From Lumbricus rubellus (Eukaryota > Annelida > Clitellata > Crassiclitellata > Lumbricidae), in contig OX243816.1 of NCBI GenBank assembly GCA_945859605.1, positions 36,970,676 through 37,034,675 on the forward strand: DNA of 64,000 bases, written 5' to 3'. The position numbers and the translations under genes are program-made. Positions within the stretch are counted from its first letter, which is position 1. Each line of letters begins with the position of its first letter. Below, one piece after another: positions 54,861 to 64,000 of the stretch. A model generated the notes under the pieces. It saw only the letters and a list, made by a program, of their open reading frames with translations, did no database searches and was not told the origin of the DNA.

Positions 54861-54987
54861 ACTCGTGCTTTAGGCCATGTCAAACGTCATTTAATTATTA
54901 TTGCTTGGAAAATAATAAGTTTCGATAGGCACTTGATGTGGTATTTTATAACAACGAAATGACTTAAAATACTTATTTAGATTTAAA

Positions 54988-55194
54988 AAAATTATAGCGC
55001 CCCTTCGAGTTTAACTACTCAGAGGCGCTTCCGACTGCACCGTGGACACTGCATCAGAGTTTCACGCCTTAGCGCTGAGCAATTGTGAGTGAAGGACTTG
55101 TCCAAGGTCTCTACGCGGCGACTTGAGGTGGATTCGAACCTGCAGCCTTTCGGTTGCAAGACGACGAACATACCCACTACACCACCGCGCCCCA
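54988..55194 (-). mobile_element. tRNA-derived SINE with intact Pol III boxes
   Basis: On the minus strand: tggggcgcggtggtgtagtg with box A TGGTGTAGTGG (55,174-55,184), box B GGTTCGAATCC (55,130-55,140), then a unique body and the tail agcgcctctgagtag ... ggggcgctataat. The tail is that of the LINE at 13,620-13,660. Older copy: 14,688-14,850. Confidence 0.88.
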
Positions 55195-55601
55195 CAAAAA
55201 ATATATATATTAGGCTATATATATATGAATTTTTATATGACATATAAAACATATACAGTATCATACACACAAGCATACGATGCTATACATATGTCATATA
55301 ACATAATAATTATACAGTGCTATACACGCATGTTGAAGACTGTTGTATTACATGTAGATTGCAGCATAGTTGTAAAAACGTTTTTCCGTTTTTTATTCTC
55401 TCCCAAAAAACGTGGTTTTTCTCGTTTTTCCCATCGTTTTTTATCGTTTTTATTTTTTCTTTAGCTTTATTTATTCATTTATTTTCTGTTATTATTTTCC
55501 TTGATTTTTATTTTTTCTGATATTCCTTATGTTTTCCGCCAACTCTCAAGGATTCAGATAACTAAAGTCATTATTTCATCGTTTAACATCATCATCTAAG
55601 A

Positions 55602-56637
55602 CAGGGGTTCTCAAACTTTATTTTTATTGTACCCCCAAGTAAAAAAATCGAATGCTGGCGTACCCCCAGCAAAGTCAGATCAGAAACAAAATGCCATTGC
55701 CTATATTCACCATTGCAGCGACGACTAAAAAGTCATTTTAATCATTGTATGATGTGGCCTATTAGAGTCGTATAGCCTACATGTACATGTACATGTACAG
55801 GGAGCAAAGTTGAAAATATGCAAAGTTTTAATCATGCAAATGATGCAATAATATCAACAAAAAAGGGGAAATTGGTCAATAATCCCTGTATGAAAGAGCT
55901 AACCTACAGCGTTATATTGCTGCGTGCTTGTTTTGACTGGCACATATTTAAAATAAAAGATTACCTGGTTTAATATTTGTCAATTTCAAACTCAAATTTA
56001 ACCCATATTTATTTTTTTATAGTAAGAATATACAGTTCAAAAACTAGTTTCAAACAGATATTTAATTATATGACGTGCTGAAAGGAATCACAAATTTTAA
56101 AGCTCGACCAGAAATAATCGTTAGAACGATTCAGCTATCCCTAACCTATTGAACTCTATAATAACCTGCGCTCATTGCATTACGGGCGTTGAGCCCATGG
56201 TGCCTGATGATGATGATGCTCATTGCATACGCTGAGAATTTCTGGCTTTGGATCTTTCAACCAATTATACATTATTTTGTTTCAAATTTATAGTGACAGG
56301 CCTAAACATAAACATGTTGCATGCACTATTATATAATATAAGCTCGTTACCTCTCGCTCTCTACGTCAGCGTGTTATCCATTGCGCTACCGCCCCTCCCC
56401 AACTAATCCAACTAAAACTCTTACGTAGCCTATGTGAGTTTAATCACATGTTGTGAAAGAAAGAAATGACGATGCTGTTACATGAAGCAACGTTAAAAAT
56501 CATTGCTGATCAAGGAAAAATGGACACAAAGTCCATAAACTCGAGGAAAAATTTATATTTCTGGAAATTTTCGCGTACCCCTTACCGGCGCCTGGCGTAC
56601 CCCTTGGGGTACGCGTACCACAGTTTGAGAACCCCTG
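55602..56637. mobile_element. 1.04-kb hAT-type nonautonomous element
   Basis: Inverted ends caggggttctcaaacttt / cagtttgagaacccctg and perfect 8-bp duplications atctaaga (55,594-55,601; 56,638-56,645). Subterminal gtaccccc-type repeats occur at both ends. The interior has a tRNA-like SINE fragment (56,345-56,399) and no transposase. Confidence 0.93.
56345..56399 (-). repeat. tRNA-like head fragment
   Basis: On the minus strand gggcggtagcgcaatggata and acacgctgacg resemble a tRNA 5' half with box A. There is no box B, acceptor stem or anticodon arm, so it is a SINE remnant and not a tRNA gene. Confidence 0.5.
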
Positions 56638-56645
56638 ATCTAAGA

Positions 56646-57700
56646 GATAGCCTGCGTGTCGTAGGTTCCTAATCAAGGTTTTCAATGTTAAAATGCGGTT
56701 TTAGATGTACCGGTAGCAAAGTCAAATTATTTTCCGTTTCCGTTTTTTATCGTTTGTTTGTCGTTTTCTGTTATTTTGAAAAAAACCGACGTTTTCCCCC
56801 TTTTTTAATTCCGTTTCCATCGTTTTTTACATCTATGGATTGCAGTCTTCCATACCCGCGAGCACCACTGATGAGTTGTCTTGAAGTGGCCTTGTAAAAA
56901 TAGGCATTTACATTACATTCATGCGCTTTGCCATAATGACCTTAAATGACTGAGATTACAGTCTTCGCTTCTGGAAGTTCTTGTCTCGATTTCAGGACCT
57001 ATATATGCACGAGGATCGAGAGACCCTACTTATAGAAGAAGTCCCTGCACGTGTAGAACTTGCAAAGCATTCTGATCTCACCATCCGCTCAGAAAAACCC
57101 TTGCGTACACAAGACATAACGAGGTCAGCGCCGTATCAATCACTATGCACAATCCTTGACTTCGTCGTTTTTCATGGAACATGGTGTAGCGCTGGAGATG
57201 ACTCGGGGCGGTTAAATCGCCCGTGTACAAAGCACGATTTCAAGATATCACGAATGAATTAGCGGCAGTAACTGCAGCAGGAGCAGGAAGTGGAGGGGAT
57301 GAGGAGGAGGAGGAGGAGCAGCAGCAGCAGCAGCAGCATCTTTGAGAGCCGTCTTTGTCATTCGAAGGACATTTCGACTGCGCCACAACCGACGACGACG
57401 ACAGGGAACCAGTCAATAAATGATATCGTCACGAAATACAGCGAGTTGACGTGAATAAACAACTCGGAATAGGAAACGATTGTTATTAGGCCTATTATTA
57501 TTCTTATTGTTGTCGTCGTTGCTTGCTCTACTACTGCTCCCTTTTTTATTGTCATGGATGAGTCTCGGCCATTGCAATTCGGCCAGGTTGACTCTTGCGA
57601 TCACAACAAATTATTTGTGTGACTCGGGTAGTCGGGTTACCGTCAAGTGAAAACATCACCATGAAGTGAAAAATTACCGTAAAAAATAAACATTATAATG
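56646..57700. other. Neurexin intron, simple sequence
   Basis: Includes cgttttt-rich patches near 56,735-56,830 (similar to 55,375-55,450) and (GGA)n(GCA)n at 57,293-57,340. A 93-codon frame at 56,981-57,262 matches nothing I recognise. Confidence 0.45.
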
Positions 57701-57708
57701 ATGCAAGA

Positions 57709-57804
57709 AATTACCGTACAAAATAAGCCTTGTAAATTATAAGGCTTATTTTGTACAGTAATTTTTCTACATCATTATAAGTTATAATGATGTAGAAAAA
57801 TTAC
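57709..57804. repeat. Two overlapping inverted repeats
   Basis: Arm 1 (57,709-57,731, aattaccgtacaaaataagc...) pairs with 57,741-57,763 with one mismatch. The segment 57,758-57,780 pairs perfectly, 23 bp, with 57,782-57,804. The middle segment is shared at its edge, so two hairpins compete. Confidence 0.88.
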
Positions 57805-57849
57805 CGTCAGGCGAAAACGTTACACTTAAGGAGAATTCACCAACCCCTA

Positions 57850-58080
57850 CTTTATTCAAGATCACCTTGAGGCGAAAACATTACCATTAAGTTCAAGATC
57901 ACCTTGAAGCGAAAACATTACCATTAAGTTCAAGATCACCTTGAAGCGAAAACATTACCATTAAGTTCAAGATCATGCACCTTGAAGCGAAAACATTACC
58001 ATTAAGTTCAAGACCACCTTGAAGCGAAACCATTACCATTAAGTTCAATATCACCTTGAAGCAAAAACATGATCACCGTC
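57850..58080. repeat. 37-bp minisatellite, about 6 units
   Basis: Unit: caccttgaagcgaaaac then attaccattaagttcaagat. One unit has a 4-base insertion (atcatgcacc). Upstream sequence from 57,640 has diverged forms (gtgaaaacatcacc). Confidence 0.92.
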
Positions 58081-58160
58081 AGTGGAAAGCGTGCACACTG
58101 TTGTAATGAAGGTTTATTTTGTCGTATTGACATGCAGGCTGACAGCAGCTGTTAGCTTAC

Positions 58161-58280
58161 CGTCATCACATGTTGATCCGGTGAATGATGTGAGTTCACA
58201 GTCACAGCTGAGAGTGTCGAGATGTTGAATGCAGAGTCCACCGTTGTTACACGAAGAAGCACTGCAATCCACACTCGGAT
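58161..58280 (-). CDS. Nrxn: Neurexin, third EGF-like domain exon
   Basis: Minus strand, acceptor ttccgttgtag then ATCCGAG, donor gtaagc; 120 bp, phase 1 in and out, a typical single-EGF exon. It encodes DPSVDCSASSCNNGGLCIQH, then LSCDCELTSF and TGSTCDD, with six cysteines spaced C-x4-C-x5-C-x8-C-x-C-x8-C. The pattern CxNxGxCxQ ... CDCxxTSFxG is that of the EGF domain before LNS6 in neurexins. Joined to 46,134 it gives the expected EGF-to-LNS6 linker. The 12-kb intron between them is unusually long and full of transposons. Confidence 0.9.
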
Positions 58281-58484
58281 CTACAACGGAAGAACGAATT
58301 GCAGAATGAAAGAACTAAAGTCCACTATATAATAACACGCGAAACTGACCACGGACATCAGGAACGTCACCACGTGACCCTGATTGACCTCGGCTGACCT
58401 TCGTTGAGCCAGATGGAATTCGAATTCTTAGCAACGGATTAGGATGACGGATTCAAAGCTGCTGTATGCGTCAGTTTAAAACTA

Positions 58485-59085
58485 AATGTGCATGCCTGCA
58501 TGTCTGCCTAACTGTCTGTCTACCCACCCGTCTGGCTGTCCGGCTGTGTGTCCTGTCTAACTGCTTGTCTATCTTCCTGTCTGTCTTCCTGTCTATCTTC
58601 CTGTCAGTCTTTCTGTCCGCCTGTATATAGGCCTATGCAAGCATAATTGTTCCACTGAAGCTCAACATACAGGTAACGGTACAGTGATAGTTTTCTTCCA
58701 TGCAAACGTGTTCGCAGTTGCTATAGATGGCTTTTCAGCCTGCTTTTCTGTCTGTCTTCCTGTATGCCTGGTTGACATCCAATGTGTCTGTCTACCAATC
58801 TACCTATCACTGTGGTTTCCTTTATGTCTGCCTGCCTTCCTGCCTGTCTGTATGCTGGTCTGCCTGTCTGTATGTCTGTCTGCCAACCAAGTCGTTCTGC
58901 CCTACCTGTTTGCCCGTCTGCCTGCCTGCCTGTCTGCCTGCTGTCTGCCTGCCTGCCTGCCTGTCTGCTTGCCTGCTTGCCTGCCTAAATGTGCATGCCT
59001 ACATGCCGGTCTGTCTGTCCGTCTAACTGTCTGTCTACCTACCTGTCTGGCTGTCCGCCTGTTTGCCTGTCTGGATGTATAATAG
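58485..59085. repeat. (CTGT/CTGC/CCTG)n microsatellite
   Basis: Roughly 600 bp of ctgtctgcctgcctgt-type sequence with a 130-bp interruption (58,620-58,740). Frames rich in Cys, Leu and Pro are artefacts. Confidence 0.9.
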
Positions 59086-59394
59086 GCTATGTATGCCAGT
59101 TCCGTAAGGATTGAGGTCAATGAAGGGGTCGCCAGTCTTTTATGATCATGAGCATATAATGAACTGATCAGGATCACAGGCTGCTGCTCTGTCCTGGGTG
59201 CAACCGTGGCGACCCCTTGCTCCATCCGGGGTTCGAGAAGGGTGACTGCTGCTGCTGCTGCTGTCTGCCGAATACGTCATAAATTTCAACCGCCCTCTGG
59301 TGTCAAGGAAGCCACTCAGTCGTAAAACGGCGCTACGTCACTGATCCTCAGCCGCGACTGAGTCCTTAAGTCCTTAGCCCTCCGTATAATTATA

Positions 59395-59545
59395 ATCCCT
59401 CATATATAATATACATATGTATAATATATATAATATAATATATATAATATATATGTATATATACACATGTATGTTATACATCATATATATTATACATTAT
59501 ATATATATATATCAAAATATACATTGTCTATATATATATATATAT
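59395..59545. repeat. (TA)n / ATAT-rich run
   Basis: Almost pure A/T with tatata units, ending in gtgtgtgtgt. Likely easily melted. Confidence 0.88.
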
Positions 59546-60161
59546 GTGTGTGTGTGTATGCATAGAATACATATTTTACACATATTAGTTGTGTACACGT
59601 CAGATATAATTATATTATACAAATCACAGGCATAATATGCACAGGCATGGTATAATTATACATGAGGGACATTGAGGATAAGAGGTTCGGCACATGAAGG
59701 GTAAGAGGTATACGGTACAGGAAGATGAGATCAATGCATAAAGATAATGAGGAATTCATACTAAACAAATTCAATATCTATTCGATGAGCCTAAATAGGT
59801 CTATGCTAGGCGTTTACAGAGCAGATTGAATAATTAGAATCAATTAAAATATAGATCATAATAATATTATGATCTATATTCTTATATTATAAGAACAAAT
59901 TAGATTAGATTAGCACAGATATCATGCATCGTTCCGTTTCTGCATTATGAGATGTTCGGTAAACTTTTCCCTCACATGTACGCAGACAAACAGACAGATA
60001 GGCAGACGCACAAATACAAATATACACACACAGACACACACACACAGACACACACACCCATGCGGACGCTGTGATTTTATTCCACTGAATTTCAGAATTC
60101 TATACTTCACGAAGTACAACAAAGCACAGAACGCTTGCAAACATAAGGTTATTGTCTATAA

Positions 60162-60660
60162 TCTATATATATAAAAATGAAACTTTCCAATAGTTTGTGT
60201 AAAGTGTTCTCGAAACGTACCGCACAGATTGTTCTGAAAATTTCACAAAACCTTCCATTCCTATAAGAGAGTGTCCATTTTTCTTTTCATCCGAAAAAAC
60301 GCAATATTTTCCACAAAAAGTGAAGTCTGCATTCCGCTCGACCGCCATTTGCAAATACACGTTGCCAGATTTCAGAAACGCCTTGACAGTGACTAAACAT
60401 GAATGAGGTCGCGTGCCGTGACGTCATAAGCATAGTAATTTTGCGGCCTATCAACATTCTTGATTGAGGGAGGAAAGGAGGGGTGGGGAGGGGAGGGGAG
60501 GGGAGGGGGAGGGGAAGGGTAGGGGGAGCGGGAGGGGGAGGGGGAGGGGAAGTTGGAGGGAGAGGGGGAGGGGGAGCGAGAAGGGGAGGGGAGAGGAAGG
60601 AGAGGGGAGGGGAGGGGAGAGTCTTTTCTGCCACAGCAACGCGTGGCCGGATACAGCTAG
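60162..60660 (+). mobile_element. 499-bp nonautonomous Helitron
   Basis: Starts TC (tctatatatataaaaatgaa), ends CTAG (ggccggatacagctag), lies between A and T, and lacks target duplication and inverted ends. A short hairpin, gccac ... gtggc (60,630-60,647), lies 13 bases before the end. These are Helitron hallmarks. The interior carries a (GGGGA)n expansion at 60,464-60,620. No Rep/helicase. Confidence 0.8.
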
Positions 60661-61479
60661 TATAGAATATAATTATGTTTGTATATTAGGCTATAGCAAC
60701 TGTAATGTGGCCAACCATTTGACCACCATCACAAAATATGGCCACATATATACATATATATTAATATGCAAGTTCCACGAAAAACATTTCATAGCCAGAC
60801 GAATTATGCTTGTAAGCAGTCTAGCTTCATTGTGCGATCTGTGACCTGACTATAGACTTCAATGTTAGTTTTTAAGCATGTACACACAGTCGAACAACAG
60901 CTATACAATACTAAGACAAATAGAAACGCATTAAGCAAATGAGCGGAAGAAACATTAGAAACGGTCTTAATCAGACAACATTTGCAAGAAGAGATCGGAG
61001 ATTATAATCACAGATGGGAACATAGTTGGAACATTCAGTCGTTGGCTGTGAAAACGGACAATCTATGCCAAATCTATATTCATTCATTCCGATAAGTAAC
61101 AGTCGAAGACAACGTGAACAACGCCATCATTCTGACAACAGACAACAGTCCGACAACAAGACAAACAACAAGACAACGGCAGAAACATAATTATTGTTCA
61201 AAACAAACAGAACAACAATTCTAAAATTCAGTGGAAACCGTTTTACATCTCATAATGTTCAGAAACTGTTTGCTGGACAAAAGCAGTCGCACGGTAGACC
61301 TAATAAGTCTACCCGCGTATATTCCAAACAGCAGAGTCTGATCAAGCCAGACATTCTGCTGCTTTTACCACTCAGGAGCGTCGATCCAAATGGGGTTTGT
61401 GGCGTCAAAGGTTAAGCCCCCTGAATTATTTTGTGATTTGTTTAATCGATGTTACCCTATATTTGTTAATAACGTGTGG
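60661..61479. other. Intron or intergenic DNA, nothing recognised
   Basis: Positions 61,100-61,190 repeat acaacagac/aagacaac. No coding feature supported. Confidence 0.45.
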
Positions 61480-61591
61480 TGGTGGTGGTGGTGGCGGCGG
61501 CGGTGGCGGCGGCGGCGGTGGCGACGACGACGACGATGATGATGACGATGACGATGACGATGATGATGATGATGATGACGATGACGATGAC

Positions 61592-61689
<98 letters not shown>

Positions 61690-61735
61690 CGATGACGGTG
61701 ACGACAACGACGATGACGATGACGATGACGATGAT
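61480..61735. repeat. Compound GGT/GGC/GAC/GAT trinucleotide repeat
   Basis: About 85 trinucleotide units: ggtggt, ggcggc, then gacgac and a long (GAT)n. It generates poly-Gly/Asp, poly-Ser and poly-Met frames that are not genes. Confidence 0.93.
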
Positions 61736-62489
61736 GATAGATCTAATAAAACATCATCATCATCATCCTATTCGTCATCAATCATCACTCTTAGCAGTAG
61801 CATTCCAAATTTACATAAAACTGAAGCATAAGCACAATTACGTCAAAACAGATCCGATCTGATAAGTAATAAAAAAGAAGCTGATTGGAAGAATGACCAC
61901 TCCCCCCCCCACTGCCCATTTTTTGGAAAGGATCAACGCCACTGAAAGTTCAGAGTTATAAATAATTGTCTGTCAATGAGGAGCATACACTCTGACATTC
62001 AGACAATTTCTATAACTTAGGCCAGCATATATATTATATAGTAGGCCTAGCATTCAGACACCAAGGTTTGAATGTAGGCCACATTATTAGACAATTTATG
62101 CACATGCTAAGCCCGAAGATCAGACTGCTTCAAGGAGTGAAAGAAAAGAAATCGACAGAGGCAAAAAATAATAATAATATAGTTGCATGTTCTGTAATCG
62201 CACCACAAGATGGCGGAATAAGGAACAGGCTATTCGTGAGATTTCCATATCAAAGTCGGAATGAGGCTGTAATTCTGCTAATTAACGACCAATTATTTAT
62301 AGGTCTAGCCTATATACTTTCGTTTCTTTTGCGTATATCATTTTTGTGCATTTTATTGCATTTTGGGAGCCTACACAATATTTTATCTGTTTCTTATTTC
62401 GGTTGCTTGTATTTTGTGTTTCCTGTGTCTTTGCATACCGTCTGCATGTATGGTTTTGACATGCACTTTTTCTATCATATTATGTGATC

Positions 62490-62540
62490 ATAATATCGTG
62501 TATGTTGATGGATCAATAAAACTTGAACTTGAACTTGAAC
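62490..62540 (+). mobile_element. LINE or SINE 3' end with (cttgaa)n tail
   Basis: tgttgatggatcaataaaac then three cttgaa units. Upstream T-rich sequence (62,330-62,480) may be its 3' UTR. Confidence 0.5.
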
Positions 62541-63018
62541 TACTCGCTGGTGCATATCTCCTATCGGTGATGTTAATTATCGCCAAATTACTAATGGCAA
62601 GATGTGGGCCTATCACCAGACACGTTATATTATTACCCCTACTCACGGCACTTGCAGAAGACTAGGAACGAATGAAAGGTTAGAGAGAGGTGTGGTGAAA
62701 GAAGATAGGTAGAAAAAGAATTAACTATAAAAAATATTCTCCTTGAAATTGGTCACTCCTGTATCTAATAGGCCTACAACTACAAGCTACCAAAGCGATA
62801 TAGTTGAAAAGCTATGATCCAATTTATAATAATTTTAGAAGCTCATTCGATGTCGCAGAAAGCCAGACACTTTCGTCTGACTAAACAGACAAATTGCGAC
62901 AATCTAATGAGGTTTTTTTTCTTCAGGACACTGCAGCCTCATTCTGACGATATGAAAATTACCCATGAATCAAAGCGAGCATGATTGAATGATTAAAGCC
63001 AGCGTGTACAAAACCTAC
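62541..63018. other. No recognised feature
   Basis: AT-rich; nothing coding seen on either strand. Confidence 0.4.
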
Positions 63019-63039
63019 CTCGGTTGCGAGCGAACGTAT
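63019..63039 (-). CDS. Candidate neurexin microexon (21 bp)
   Basis: Minus strand: gctatttcag, 21 bases, then a strong donor gtaggt. Phase 1 in and out would fit the exon at 58,280 and add seven residues (DTFARNR) between LNS5 and the third EGF domain. Vertebrate neurexins use such tiny cassette exons. The match could be chance. Confidence 0.3.
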
Positions 63040-63783
63040 CTGAAATAGCATTGATCTTTAGAGAAACAGAATCTGATAAAGAACTTTACTTAGAGTCTTA
63101 GACCAAGCAGTGCACATCACACAGTTTAGAGAAAGACAGCAGTAAGACTAGGCTATTCGTTTCTGTACATCGTCGCATGCACATGTCATGTCACATATTA
63201 GCCGTGGCCCGTGGCTGTAATCTAAGAGTCACATTGCAAGATAAGTTCCGTTTGGCAAGACAACAAAATGCAGCTAAACCTCAGTTTTAAAAGCGCTGCT
63301 CATAATAATAATAATTTTCGTTTAAGTTCAAACTGATGCAACGCAAGATGATTACAATTCACAGAGTAGGCTATATGATTACAAAGTTATTACAGTAAGT
63401 TCATTAACTGTCAGATGTCAACAGGACATGTTTTTTAAAAATCGTTTCTTCTCACTGCGGTCCAGACTCCACTCATAGCACCAAACCCATTAACCTCAAA
63501 TTCTGGAGCTGCGCCCATATATTCTATATTATAAGCATCACACTCTATGCTTTACCGCGTTGTCGATGACCTCTAGAGCCAGGCACCACATTATCCGCAT
63601 ATTATTATATAATTTATATTTTAAGTTAGAATAATAATTTACAATTAGAACTCATCGTCTTTCTTTACATGAAGCAACCGATTGTCAGTCAGACTTCAAC
63701 ACAGCATTGACAACAGCAGAAAGAAAATGGATGGGCTTCTGTTTATTTAGCGCCGTAAGAGGGTTTCACATTTCTGCCCCTTT
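63040..63783. other. No recognised feature
   Basis: No exon found. Upstream neurexin exons (LNS5 and earlier) are presumably beyond the right edge. Confidence 0.4.
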
Positions 63784-63838
63784 CTCTCCCCCCCCCCCAC
63801 CCACCCCCCCCCCCCCCCCACCCCCCCCCCCCCCCCCA
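63784..63838. repeat. Poly-C tract
   Basis: About 55 bases, nearly all C, with four single A interruptions. Confidence 0.92.
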
Positions 63839-63974
63839 GCACACCACCACCACCAGCAACAGCGGCAACAGCGCCAACAGCAGTAGCAAGGAGATCGCTC
63901 TCAAAGGTCAACCCAAAGACGAGACTTTCTGTTGTCAAAGATCGAATAACACACAGAGAAATGATCTTCAGGGA

Positions 63975-64000
63975 CGTATGTATGTATGTATGTATGTATG
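63975..64000. repeat. (GTAT)n microsatellite, cut by the window edge
   Basis: Six gtat units run into the end of the window. Confidence 0.85.

Noticed and set aside
56345..56399. tRNA gene
   Set aside because: Only a 5' half with box A; no anticodon arm, box B or acceptor stem.
57850..58080. CRISPR-like array of 37-bp repeats
   Set aside because: Units are contiguous with no unique spacers, and the genome is eukaryotic. It is a minisatellite.
58684..59225. Cys/Leu/Pro-rich frames that look like a small secreted cysteine-rich protein
   Set aside because: The cysteines come from the tetranucleotide (ctgt/ctgc)n repeat read in several frames on both strands.
61397..61862. Poly-Gly/Asp and poly-Met frames
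   Set aside because: Produced entirely by a trinucleotide repeat; all three frames are open.

Overview
The window is eukaryotic DNA: spliced exons with GT-AG introns, microsatellites and many transposons. A spliced neurexin gene, a Gmr1-like Ty3/gypsy element (a group known from deuterostomes) and several repeat families point to a marine invertebrate deuterostome. An echinoderm is my best guess, but that is inference; no species marker is present.

Positions 1-36,000 (+ strand) hold a tandem array of one gene family, which I rebuilt from exons. Every splice phase agrees. Exon 1 (64 bp) and exon 2 (62 bp) encode a short Lys/Ser-rich leader. Exon 3 (202 bp) encodes an F-box. The terminal exon (about 0.87 kb) encodes about 290 residues with six repeats that look like a six-bladed beta-propeller. 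Copy A has exon 2, exon 3 and two terminal exons; its exon 1 is not visible. Copy B has all four exons. Copy C has exons 1-3 and two terminal exons. The likely products are SCF-type ubiquitin-ligase substrate receptors. The propeller copies vary mostly in one loop of each blade. The introns and flanks are duplicated too, so paralogues serve as empty sites that date several transposon insertions.

Positions 18,068-26,136 are a nearly intact LTR retrotransposon with 515-517 bp LTRs and a 5-bp target duplication. Its pol order is PR-IN-RT-RH. It has one in-frame TAG between RT and RNase H, and a 1.1-kb inverted-repeat element sits in its leader. A second inverted-repeat element (26,312-28,383) carries a 117-bp minisatellite.

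Positions 37,688-58,280 (- strand) hold six phase-consistent exons of a neurexin: the third EGF domain, the complete LNS6 (laminin G) domain and a Ser/Thr/His-rich stalk. A candidate 21-bp microexon lies at 63,019-63,039. The transmembrane/cytoplasmic exon was not found, so it lies further left, possibly beyond the F-box array. The introns hold a nearly full-length LINE, a tRNA-derived SINE, hAT, mariner (DD37D type) and Helitron elements, two CpG-rich blocks and a perfect 100-bp palindrome (apart from one central pair).

The rest is intron or intergenic DNA with simple repeats and dispersed repeat families, described entry by entry.
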